Part shown: positions 24,932 to 35,089 of the stretch, piece by piece
Layout of the letters: each line of letters starts with the position of its first letter
Numbering within the stretch: the first letter of the stretch is position 1
NCBI GenBank assembly: GCA_905221605.1
Contig: CAJNDS010002298.1
Span: forward strand, 243,085 to 307,084
Direction of reading: 5' to 3'
Source of the DNA: Symbiodinium natans
Taxonomy: Eukaryota; Sar; Dinophyceae; Suessiales; Symbiodiniaceae
Length of the DNA: 64,000 nucleotides
Position numbers and translations under genes: made by a program
Notes under the pieces: generated by a model
The model's database searches: none
Told to the model about the DNA's origin: nothing
What the model saw: the letters and a program-made list of their open reading frames with translations, nothing else

Positions 24932-26898
24932 CTCCACCCCGGCCAAGCGCTCCAGCGCGGTGGCCAGCTCGGCGCGGTGCTGCGCTGCCGAGGATGCCTA
25001 AAGCTGTCTCTGACACACACGTTCTTTATCTCTTTCTTTCGTTCATTCTGGCTTTCTTCCTTTCTTTCTTACGTTGAGTCTTTCGTTCGTTCCTTCTTTC
25101 ATTCATTCTTTCTTTCGTTCTTTCCTTCTTCCCTTCTTTCCTTCTTTCCTTCTTCCCTTCTTTCCTTCTTTCCTTCTTCCCTTCTTTCCTTCGTTCCTTC
25201 TTCCCTTCTTTCCTTCTTCCCTTCTTTCCTTTTTTCCCTTGTTCCCTTCCCTTCCCTTTCCTTCCTTTCTTTCTTGGGGCGGGTCGACAACCCATCGAGC
25301 ATGCTGGCCCCAAATTTCGACCCCCTATTTACTTCTACCTTATCGACTGTCATTCAGTCAGCTGTGCTGTTAGGTGAGACTCAGCCTGATCCTGTATTTG
25401 CTTCGCCCCTTTTACAGTACGCTTAGACCCACACAGACACACACACACACACACACACACACTTCGTCTTCTTCTTCTTTTTCTTCTTCTTCTGCCTCTT
25501 CTTCGTCTTCCTCCTCTTCTTCTTCTTCTTCTTCTTCTTCTTCTTCTTCTTCCTTTTTTCCTTCTTCTTCTTCTGCACGCTTGATAGCCCCTCCCCCCCT
25601 CTCTCTGCCCGCACAGCCAAAACACTGGAAGGGGAGCCGCCGCAGGACACATTCTCTCTCTCTCTCTCTCTGCACGCTTAGCCCCCCCCGAAGGGAGAGC
25701 TGCCCCGGAGGGCGCGCAAGTCCCCAGAGTCATGCGGGTCAGCCGCGGTGTTCGCGGCTCTGCTGGGGTGGGGTTCTGTCGCAAAATGGGGCGTTAACGA
25801 ACAGCACTGTGCGACCTCCCCCCTCTATACTCCCAGTGAACTGTTGCCTGTCCCCTCGTTGGGGGTGTTTCTGGCTCAGCCGGGGGTGGGGCTTCCGTCA
25901 CGGGATTTGGTTGTAAACAAGACAGCAGTACGTCTGAGAAACTGTGTGACCGTCCCCCCTCTGTATCCCTCGGCGAAATGATCCATCCCTCATTGGGGTG
26001 TTTTCGGCTTGGCTGGGGTGGGGTTCCTGCCATCATAATGACTGCCAACAAACCGAAAATGACCCAGCACTGCCATACAAACCGATCCGGACCAAACACT
26101 GACATTCATGGCTGTCCCCCCTCTGTAGCCCCGGCAAACTCTCTATCCCTCTTTGGGGAGATCAGTCGCTGCTGGCCCCTTCATGCGTGCGTCGTCTCCG
26201 TGAATCCATTCCTTCTGGTAATTGATGGTGTCGACGTTGTAGCCCCCACCCTCTTGGCCGCTTTCCTCTCCGATCTTCTCGTTCTTCCCCCTCCGACTGT
26301 GATGACGAGAACTCTTCCGTGGGTTCTCTGTGGTGTGTGTGGTTTGGTGGGTGAGGTGGTGGTGGTGCGGTCGTGTGTGGTGAGTGGCAGCGTGTCGTGT
26401 TGGTGGGCCGCTCAGTTGGGGGTTCAGGTTTGGTTGGGCTTGCCGCCGTGGTTTGCCCCTGTGTCGCAAGTGGGGGCGGGTGCCATGGTATCGTGTCCGG
26501 CGTGTCCCCCCCCAGACTCTCCGTCCCTCGTGCATCTTCTGCTTCCGCGCCTGCCCCCGACCCCTCCCCCGCCCGTTGGGTCTCCAGTAGGACAATGGGC
26601 TCACCCCACTGTGTGTGGAGCCAGTCATCTAGCGCGTTGATGGCTTGTGCGGCGATTGCTGCCTCCTCCTGAACCAGGAATGGCATGAGTCCTGCTAGGA
26701 GCCCTCTGGCTGTGATGACCCCTGTGCTGTCGGTGTGGTGTGCCTGTGCGGTTCTGTCGCTGTGGCTCTCCGTCCCCCCTTTTGCCAGTCCTATCACATC
26801 CGCCGGGTGTGTCTTGGCCCCCCCCCCTGCCTCCTGATGCTGCTGCTGTTGTCTGCTGCTCTGACATTCCCCCCTTTTGAGAGGGAGAGGGAGGGAGG

Positions 26899-26935
<37 letters not shown>

Positions 26936-27166
26936 TGAAAGAGGGAGAGAGAGAGACGGAGAAAGAGGGAATGCTTCATAAGCAAGAGAAGAAAAGAGCG
27001 AGAACATGTTTGAGAACATGTCGGATATGTCCTCACAAGAAAGTTTGCAGGGGGAAGCCCTGGCTGCCTGGCGGTCTTCGGCGGCCTGGAGCGACTCCTC
27101 AACGAGGCGCCGCTCTGCCTGGGCTGCCTCGGCACGATCTGGATAACAGTAGACGAACGAAAGAGA

Positions 27167-27198
<32 letters not shown>

Positions 27199-27999
27199 TA
27201 GAAAAGAGACAGAGAGATAGAGAGAAAGACAGAGAGATAGAGAGAAAGAGAGAGAGAGAGAGACAAAAAAATGGCCCCTAGGCCGGCACCGCTCGCGACG
27301 CACCCTCCACGCGCTGGAGCTCCGTCCTGAGCTCCTCTTCGAAGCCGCGAGCGGCCTGCAGGGCCTTCGCACAAAAAACAGGGCAGAGACAGAGACGACG
27401 GGGCACAGATGACGGCACAGACCCGTACGCGGGCTCACAAGGACATTTTCAAGACTTGACAACATGCTGAAAAAAATGTAGATGTTGAAGCCACTGCTCG
27501 CTTTGGAACAAAGCCCAGATCCGAGACACACGTGCAATGTCTTCAAAGCCTTCCTATGAGTCGGAGAGGAAGGCTCCAGCTACCTCTTCAGTCAAGAGTT
27601 ACAGGAAGCCTGCTCGAGAGCCTCGATCTGCGCACCCGCTGCCCGCTTCTCCTGACGATTGGCGAGATGTCGGGCAAACTGCCCCCGGCTCTAAACTTCC
27701 ATCTTTGGGCCTCGCTCCTCTACGTCCTGCAAGGCCGATTGCTCCGAAGCTTCCAGGCGCGCGGAGATCTTGGACTCCAGCATCGTGAAGCGGTCCGCAA
27801 ATGCCTCAGACAAAACGGCCCAAAAACGGATAAAAACGAACCACCCCCCTGGGTAGCTGCTGGAACACAGTGGCACTATGATTGGCAGGGCTTCTTCCCA
27901 AAACACTGGCCAAGCCTGGTCCAGCTCCTTGAGCTGTGCCTGGACACACCTCTCCATCTCGCCATTCACGGCCGCCAAGGCTGAGCGTAGCTCCGACAC
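24932..27999 (-). CDS. coiled-coil protein built from short exons (seven exons seen)
   Basis: Minus-strand exons: 27916-27999, 27724-27804, 27610-27651, 27304-27364, 27068-27138, 26605-26668 and 24932-24997. Products are alanine/glutamate-rich helices: SELRSALAAVNGEMERC, MLESKISARLEASEQSAL, EKRAAGAQIEALEQ, ALQAARGFEEELRTELQRVE, AEAAQAERRLVEESLQAAED, EEAAIAAQAINALDDWL and SSAAQHRAELATALERLAG. Lengths of 84, 81, 42, 61 and 71 bp keep the reading frame through five successive junctions. Four donors are GC (three as CAG|GC, one GAG|GC), the others GT; acceptors are AG. Between 26605 and 24997 at least one exon is missing, because phase does not match. Introns are filled with GA, CTT, CA and CTTT tracts. 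Function is unknown; a structural coiled coil is likely. More exons may lie above 28000. Confidence 0.6.
25020..25275. repeat. CTTT/CCTT microsatellite tract
   Basis: Pyrimidine tract of TTTC and CCTTCTTC units, about 250 bp, within an intron of the coiled-coil gene. Lys/Glu/Arg or Phe/Ser-rich open frames here are repeat artefacts. Confidence 0.9.
25432..25672. repeat. CA, CTT and CT microsatellites
   Basis: A CA run (25432-25463), a CTT run with CTG and CGT interruptions (25464-25577) and a CT run (about 25650-25671) lie close together inside the same intron region. Confidence 0.9.
25755..26165. repeat. three diverged copies of a 115-165-bp unit
   Basis: GCTGGGGTGGGGTT-type cores occur at about 25762, 25879 and 26012, each followed by a CCCCCCTCTRTA core at about 25818, 25953 and 26116 and then by ATCCCT or GTCCCC plus TTGGGG. 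This is an old tandem array, different from the nearby microsatellites, and it lies in the intron between coiled-coil exons. Confidence 0.7.
26880..27262. repeat. GA microsatellites flanking a coiled-coil exon
   Basis: GAGA tracts at about 26880-26960 and 27158-27262 with GACA interruptions, separated by the exon at 27068-27138. On the gene strand they are CT-rich and could serve as polypyrimidine tracts before the acceptors. Confidence 0.9.
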
Positions 28000-28724
28000 C
28001 TCGCAACAGCAGGGCGTTTCCTTTAGATCGCCCCTAGAATCCCCACCTTCCCTTTCAGGGCCTCCTGGGAAAGGGTTGACGCTGATGTCTCCGAAGTCTG
28101 GGAAACTTTGGACACCGCCTGGCAGCTTCTCCCCGACGTGCAACAGGACGACATCCCTCATGTTGTGATGGTCCGAACATGTTCGTGTCAGTGGCTGTCT
28201 TCATCCCAAACAAAGCCAATGGACTTGCGGCGGCTCAGCGAGGGTCAGTGTTTGACCCAGTTTCGTCAGCTGAGGGGGGCATGTGATGCCAATTAACCAG
28301 TGGCCTTCGGCTTTGGCCGTGGCTTGGGGGTGAAAGATGTGCACCTTAGGGTGGAAACGGGCGTTTCAGGCTCAATGGCGTGTGCTTCCGCCGATGGGCC
28401 AGAAGCGCCAGAAGCGCCAGAATCTGGCAGAGCAGCCTGCACCATGCTGCAACGGCTTCAGGGCGGCTCAAGGATGTAGTTTGTACATTCGTCTATTGCA
28501 GAAGAAAGCTCTAGTATGCTCTAGTGCAACACACGCATGCTGTTGTCAAGCAGAACATGAAAGTTTTCAAGTTGCATGAGCCCCTCGGACCTAGGCCGAA
28601 AACGAGCCTCGCCCCGCCCCTCCCCCGCGGATCAGCCCCGAATCCCTTTGTTGCGTGCCGGTTGGCTGCCCAAACACCTCCTTGCAGTGAAAGGAAAGGC
28701 TCTGTGGGGAGAGCTCTCGTGATT

Positions 28725-28882
28725 CATATGGCAATATCAGAGGCCCTCGGGCCCTCGGCCTCCCGAACCTCTGCCTCCTGGAAGTCTGCAGGCAGCGCTC
28801 GCGGCACATCCGCCGAGTGGAAGAGGAAGTTCAGCGGCCCACGGCTGACCAGCGCATTGAAGTCCTTGTATTCGCAGGGTTG
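28725..28882 (-). CDS. probable exon, unknown protein
   Basis: From a possible acceptor (GTGCTAG|CAACCC) the minus strand reads EYKDFNALVSRGPLNFLFHS and then SADVPRALPADFQEAEVREA, ending near 28725. Composition is clearly protein-like; no family was recognised. It could be a 5' exon of the coiled-coil gene or a separate gene. Between 28000 and 28725 a second short frame (about 28510-28600, SEGLMQLENFHVLLDNSM) may be its last exon. Confidence 0.35.
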
Positions 28883-29980
28883 CTAGCACCTTCTCTTCAA
28901 AAACTGGAGCTTTGGCGCATCTCTTGTTATGTCGGGAGGCATTCCGCGGAAGGACGGCCACAACCTCAGCATGAGCTTAACTTTGATGTCCCAAACCAAA
29001 ATCGGAAGGTTGTAGCTGAAACTGTCACAGGACGCATCCTTCCCCCCCTCCCCCCCAGTTTCAATCTTCTGCACCTAGTGGCCTGACCGTCGCTCGGCGT
29101 CTCCAGATCATCATTGCCTGCACAAGCGCTGGCACCTTCATCCCTTGAACCTTCGGCAGAACCGCTGCCATCGTGTTCGTCGTGTTGACATTAGTATTCG
29201 CCCTCTCTCTGAAGAAATTGAAGCCACTGTGCTGTTAAGCTGCGTGAGGACTTAGCCTGGGCTTTGGCTCAGCTTCACTTTGTGCCCTTGGGTCAGCTCT
29301 CAGACTCGGAGACTTTGTGAGCAGGAACTGGGCCTAAGAACTCCAGCATGTCGGCCCACTTCTCAGAATCCACGGCGGCAATCGCAATCCGACCTCGCAG
29401 GTGTGCTGACTCATGCTGACTCATGCTGACTCTGTGTTCCATCAAGCCAAATCAAGCAAAGCCAGACTTCTAAAAGAACACCCTTTTTCCCAAGCCCCCA
29501 AGCCCCTCAACCAAACCACACGAGGCAACTCTCAAGGGACCCGCAATGACTCGCACCTGCTGGCAGGAAGGCAGGGTCGCCGAAGGCGAGCCCAAGCTCC
29601 AGTTGCAGGTCCGACTTCTGAGAGCCAATGATTGAGGGCCAATGATTGAATGATTGAGCTTAGGGTCAATTTCAGGGAAGTAAAGCAGCCTGGTCGTGCG
29701 AAGCTGGGCTTCTGGCAAGCGCCCCGCCAAACTCCTCTTGCGTGAACAGAGCAATTCCTCACGATCAAGCAAATCTGGCTACCAGCTTCGCCAAGCCAAT
29801 CTCGGGTCCTTTCTGCATTTTGTCATTTGTTGCTGGCTGTGCAATTGAAAGGGGAGAGGTGGCAGTCGTGAGGAACTTCTTGCTCACGAGTCAAGACGAT
29901 CCGAAAAGATGAGACCCATACACGCACGCACACGCCCACCCACCCACCCACCCACCCACGCACTCATGTGTTGGCATTTC
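28883..29980. other. stretch without a supportable gene
   Basis: No exon with recognisable content. A short CCCA tandem run is at about 29936-29962. The frames present are short and inconsistent in composition. Confidence 0.5.
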
Positions 29981-29981
29981 T

Positions 29982-30538
29982 TCATGGTACCTCGGGCCAT
30001 CCTTGCCAGCTCTTTCCCTTAAAAGGCGAGAGTCGCAGCACCGCAAATCTCGTCCCTTGACCAAAGCCGCCGAGCACCACGTCATCCTCAGGAGTCACTG
30101 AGGAGCAAGTGTCGAGTAGTATCGATGCACCACGCTCTCGACTTTGAAGTCCGAAGCCTCCAGAGGTTTGTTCTCGAACAACAGCCTGAGAAGAGCCCGC
30201 AACTGCCCCCTTCATCGCACTTCTTGCAAACGAATAGTTGTGGGCATGAATTCATGTCCTCGCATGACCTTGCAAGACTGCCAAGCAGCTGCAAGCAGGA
30301 ATCTGGAATCTTGAGCAGCCGCTGCAGGTGTTGCTTCAGCTCACCTTGGCCGGGGTGAGGTTCTGGATTGGCTTGATGATCGAAGGCTCCTTGCCGGGCT
30401 CCTGCTTGGCGTCTCGCATATTCTGGAACCCGTCGGCAAGCGCATGGCCAACAGCTCACGGTCATCCATGTCGGCGAAGAGGCAGAGCACCTGGTCCCAA
30501 GGCGTCAGCAGGATGCATGTCTGTGCAATGAAAAGCAT
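29982..30538 (-). CDS. probable exons of an unknown minus-strand gene
   Basis: Three protein-like minus-strand segments in order: TPWDQVLCLFADMDDRELL (about 30425-30515), LKQHLQRLLKIPDSCLQLLG followed by a Cys-rich piece CKKCDEGGSCGLFSGCC (about 30160-30345), and TPEDDVVLGGFGQGTRFAVL (about 30015-30100). The first resembles the start of an F-box-like helix, but that is only a loose impression. Splice sites were not worked out. Confidence 0.3.
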
Positions 30539-30539
30539 C

Positions 30540-31735
30540 GCAACATCTCACAACTCTCTTTAACGCTGAAGGACCGAGCCGGCCGACCCAGTCTCCAAAG
30601 AGCCACTGGCTTCGCCATCTGAACAGCCTTGCACATTACAAATGAATGCTTTGCGGCACCTCACGATGTCAATGTAGGGCCAATGTAGCGACGTTCAGCA
30701 CCGTTCTCTATGAACCATTGGCTTTCCATCTTGCTGGCTCCAGCATGCAAGCCACGCAGAATCTCTCACAAGCAGCACAAGCTTCATGTTCGTCAGCTCT
30801 CCTGAAAGCTAACCGAATCACCAACCCAACTAAAGATGAGCAAAGTGTATGCGTCCATGTAACTGTCGCAGAAGTACGACTTCAGCCCACCCTTGTAGAA
30901 CCTCGGATTTAGGTCCCGAGGTCGTGATCCCTTTTTGGCACCCTCTAAATACAAGGGCCATGGATCCAAAAAAACATAAGGACTGGCCCAGGCTTCGGTC
31001 TGCGCTCATTCATACTGTGCTCTGCATGTGTCAGGTGTGTCAGGGGATGCAGCGTGTGGAAGGGAGGAGGGGGTTTTTCTGTAGACGATCGGCAAACCCA
31101 GGGGCCCTGGGCAGAAAACCCGAATCCCCTCCTATGTTTGTTTTCCGATCACGGCCCTCGCGTTTTCTGATCCACCCCCCTTCCCCGTCGTTCTCGGATG
31201 AGGTTTTCGGATCAGCCCCTCCGTTTGCTGACATGGCTTCACTGGTGCTGCAGAGATGTGCTGCATTGGATGCGTCCGTCGAGAGTTCGTGGTGGAGCAC
31301 TGGCGAGCGAGGGCCGAGCAGTGAACTCAGCTAGAGCTTGTGCTGCTCAAGTTTCGGAACCTACTCGTGCGAGCTTCAGTACACATCCGAGGATCAGGCT
31401 GGATCACCCCATTGGCGTGCAAGGTCTTCTCTAGCAGCACACTGAACCTGAGACAGGCCAGGCCATGTGCCCTGGTACCATCTATTGAGTCTCTCTTTGC
31501 TCCGGTAGGCGGTATGTGTTGCTGGGGCTCCTGCTCACCTCTAGCCAGGCTGGCCACGCGGCCTGACTTGAGCATTTTTGGCGTGCAGGAGGCAGATGAC
31601 CCTTTACCCCCTGTTGCGGCCACGGCCCAAGGCGAGCCAACCGCTGAAATCTGAAAGCGCTTACTGGTGCTTTATGGCGTTGCGCAGATCTGCACAAGCC
31701 GAAAGCCAAGACCCTGACCAATTGAACCCTGCTAC
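30540..31735. other. stretch without a supportable gene
   Basis: Open frames on both strands, including a 161-codon plus frame at 30849-31334, have no domain, and their composition does not separate them from noise. Confidence 0.4.
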
Positions 31736-31739
31736 AGCA

Positions 31740-32255
31740 TCTCTCGTTGTGATCTTTCCAGCCCCCTTAGACCCTAGTAAACCTTCGGCGTTCCCTTCTC
31801 ATCCCTTCCCGAAGTTCTTCCAAGTGACGGCCGGCCAAGGCCACGACTTCGTCGCCTTGGCTGACGCCAGCCGCGGAGGCCCAGGAGCCTCGAAAACGGA
31901 TCCAAGTGGAGCCTTCTTGGACTCCCAGACGAACCCATCAAAACCTTGAGCTGCAAGCCTGGCTCCACGCTCTCCACGAAGATGCGCTGTGCAAGGGGAA
32001 GCTGAGGGAACGAGAACGACAGCTTGGGCAGCAAGAAGCCGGGGCTGGCGAGCTCCTGCGGATTCGCAGCAGAGGGAACAACAGGCTTGAACGCGACGGA
32101 ATGAGCAGTATGAGGAGGAGGCTGCTCATCACACACACAGAGTGACGCTGTCGTTCTGTTTCGACGGCCTCGGGCACCCGCACGTCATAGAAGCCCGAGG
32201 CGACAAAGAGAACAAACTCCAAGCTGCTCAGCGGCTCCCTGGGTGAAACAAGCAC
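31740..32255 (-). CDS. probable exons, unknown protein
   Basis: Minus-strand segments read PREPLSSLEFVLFVASGFYD with VRVPEAVETE (about 32155-32235), then PQELASPGFLLPKLSFSFPQ and LAQRIFVESVEPGLQLKVLM (about 31940-32060), then a third frame with SVFEAPGPPRLASAKATKSW (about 31840-31905). The shifts between frames suggest introns. Composition favours real coding sequence on the minus strand; no family was recognised. Confidence 0.35.
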
Positions 32256-32259
32256 AACC

Positions 32260-33700
32260 AGATGCTATCAATGGCATCTAAGAAAGGATGACAAGGGCGA
32301 ACATGACCAGAACCTGCCGACATGGCCAAGACTCGTTTTCTGCGCCGTGTTCTGCAAGTCCGATGCGAGCATCCCATACAGCTCAACCTCTGCCTACTCA
32401 GGATCTCACAGCTTTAGATGGCTAAGCGATTCGAACACACCACCGCCTTCAGCACCTCTGCCAATTCTCCAAGCAGTTGCCCATCATCCTCCGGCCAAAA
32501 ATGCTCATAACCCTGGCAACATGTGCGAACTTTTGAGGATTCCCGAGGATTCCCATGCTTGACCTGTCACGTCATTTGGCAACACTTTGGATTCAGGGGA
32601 GAAGAGTCTAGATGCTGCCTAGCGCGGAGCACACATGGATACCATGTAGTTTCAATTCTTGAATCGGACGAGGGTGGTCCTGCAGGAGCTGCCGCGACAA
32701 GGCCAGCTGCTGCTGCTCAGCCGGCACGTGAAAAATCAGACAAAGCCTCAGCCCAAGGTGCCATCAATCCGCATAGGTTGCCCATTGTTGCTCCTCTGCC
32801 TGAGTCTAACTGCACCGAGGGGCTCTTGCTTCAAGTCCGCTACCTTTGAACGGAGGCACACTTAAGCAATGTGGAAGTCTGAGCAGGAGTCAACATGCGG
32901 TTGGGATCTTGGACTTTGCTCCCAGATGCTGTTGTCTGGGCCCCAAGTTGAATGTGCAGCAGCTCATGTCCACCTGTCAAGGTGCGACTGACTTGACCCA
33001 GTCCTATGCCTACTCTCGTCACTCGTCATGCTTTTTTCACGGGCACCAAGATGAGCTGGTGGGGGTTTCATGCTGTGATGAGGCCCCCCTGGCATTGAGC
33101 GGGGCTTTGACTCCCTCAAGAGGGTTTAGGAGGACTGCCCGAGACCTTGCACGAGTACCCCATTCCGTTTAACTGACGCTGCGCGATCGAAGTCATCAGC
33201 GCTGCGGGGCCGTCGGGCCAGGCCAACGTTGAAGCGCATGATTGGGTGGTGGGTGCGCGATGTGCCGTTTTGAGGTGCGGGAAAGCAAAGCTTGCAGGGT
33301 AATGTTGGTTTTGTTGTGGGGAGTGACTGACGGCTCCTCTACTCACTGATGAAGTGCGGTCTTCAGGTTTAGGGGCCGGCTCGTGCCACCGAGCCTGAAG
33401 CCTGTGCTTTCGAACAACAGCCCAGATTCAGCCAGGCCACTCACGCCCCTGACTTGCACCCAATGGTTCTCGTTCTTTCCATGAACTTCCTCGCATGGGC
33501 TCTAATCTGCGTGGTAGCAGAGAACACGGTCATTCAATCAAGCTTATGTAGACGGATATGCTGTCATGAGCCGCCGGGCCTCGCTAAGAGTCGCATACAT
33601 GCATGACTTCCAGCCCAGTCAACGGGCATGGCTCCGATATTGCTATGTCTTCAGCCCCTAATGCCTTGCCCTGTGCTAGCGAGAGGCTGATGGAGCTCTT
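32260..33700. other. stretch without a supportable gene
   Basis: No recognisable exon, RNA gene or element. Short frames occur on both strands. Confidence 0.45.
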
Positions 33701-33704
33701 CCAA

Positions 33705-35088
33705 ACTTCTTGCAATTCTGTGTTTATCCTCACATTCCGGAATGGACTGAACTTGCATCTGCTCCCTTGAGCCCTTGAGCCCGTCCCAGTGCCTTCGCGT
33801 TGCAGACAAAGCATGTGCGGCGAACCGATACAGCAAGACGGACTCTGGCCTCAACAATAGCCCCTGCAACCTCTGCGTTGTCGCGGTCCCGTTGCGCCCG
33901 CAAGAACCTGGCCGGCAGGTCGACAAGGTAAAGGAACTGCAAACCAGAATGTGGAACGCTTCCTAGTTTTGCTAAATACGCCCAGGCGTGCTGCACGTCC
34001 TTGGAGATGTCACCTTGGCCGGAAGTGCACTGGAAGTGCGCTTCAGTACGATGACGTACGACATCCTTTATCATTTATGCCGGCCACAGGGTCGGCACCG
34101 ACTGACGACTGCAAGCTGTCAATATCGGAGTTGACCTCAAGGTGACATGGGATACTGTAATGACAATCGCTTGCAATGGCTTGCAATCGACTGGCAAGCA
34201 AAGGATACAACATCCAGTCGCGTCTTGGGGAGGCCTGGCTTTTCAAAGCATAAAGTCCGCGCGCCGAGTTTTGGATCTCCTCACACCGGGGTGTGACAAG
34301 GCTACCTGCAATTCCCATGCTGGTGTATCTCGCCAGAAAAACTTCAAAGACAAGCCATGAATCCTGACCCACCGCGGTGTGGACCTCATTGAGGACCTCA
34401 GTCAAGAAGTAGCGATAATTTTTTGAACTGCCCCCCGAATTTGCCCTCCACAGAACTCTCTGGTCTTCTCTGCAGGGCACACGATGCTCCTTCAAAACTT
34501 GGCAGTGTGACCTGGGCATGGAGTGAGTCAAGATCTGCTTGGATCTTGTCGTGGCCTCGACAATTCTCACGTGCCTTGCCCCGAACTCAACAAAAGGTGA
34601 GATCACCCCTGAACCCTTGCAAAGGTACCCTTGGCCGTCTCGGATGCTGGCAATACCGGGATTGATGCTGCAGCTCAGCCTGGCGATTGTAAGGGCTTTT
34701 GCCAAGGCAGGGTTTGGAACTGTAGGTTGGCATTTGTAGCGGAGAAGCTCTTCACGGCAGAGGTACGGCCTAAGGTCCTGCGCTGTTACCCGGTACCCAG
34801 TCACCCTGCAGATCCAGATTGACCGTGGCCAACCTCGAGGGTCTTCCAATTTGGCTTCGCCTCTGAACAGTCAAGAAGTTTGAAAGCCGTGTTGAAAGCG
34901 CAAACGTGATAATCCGTGGTAAAGTCATAGCGTTGTTTTCTATCTTTTCTTGAAGCCAACCAGCTGCTCTCTCCTCTCTCCGCTCTCCGAAGGCCACGCA
35001 CTGCCGGGCGCTCCTGCAGAGGAGGTGGATTGAAGGGCGCGCTCGGGAAAGCGGAGAACTGCCACGCCTTGGTCACTTTGGATGTCAC
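33705..35088 (-). CDS. probable multi-exon gene, unknown function
   Basis: A chain of protein-like minus-strand frames: 34801-35088 (TKAWQFSAFPSAPFNPPPLQ), 34043-34849 (268 open codons, including KNYRYFLTEVLNEVHTAVGQ and SWLVFEVFLARYTS) and about 33780-34035 (AWAYLAKLGSVPHSGLQFLY, EVAGAIVEARVRLAV). The 268-codon frame is the longest non-repeat, non-PPR frame on this side of the window, apart from RPC5. No signature motif was recognised, and part of the long frame may be read-through of short introns. Confidence 0.4.
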
Positions 35089-35089
35089 G

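Noticed and set aside
25374-25916. 180-codon Ser-rich plus-strand frame and its Lys/Glu/Arg minus counterpart
   Set aside because: Produced by CTT and CA microsatellites inside an intron.
30425-30515. FADMDD resembling a reverse-transcriptase active site
   Set aside because: Spacing and flanking residues do not fit the YxDD box, and no other RT motif is nearby.
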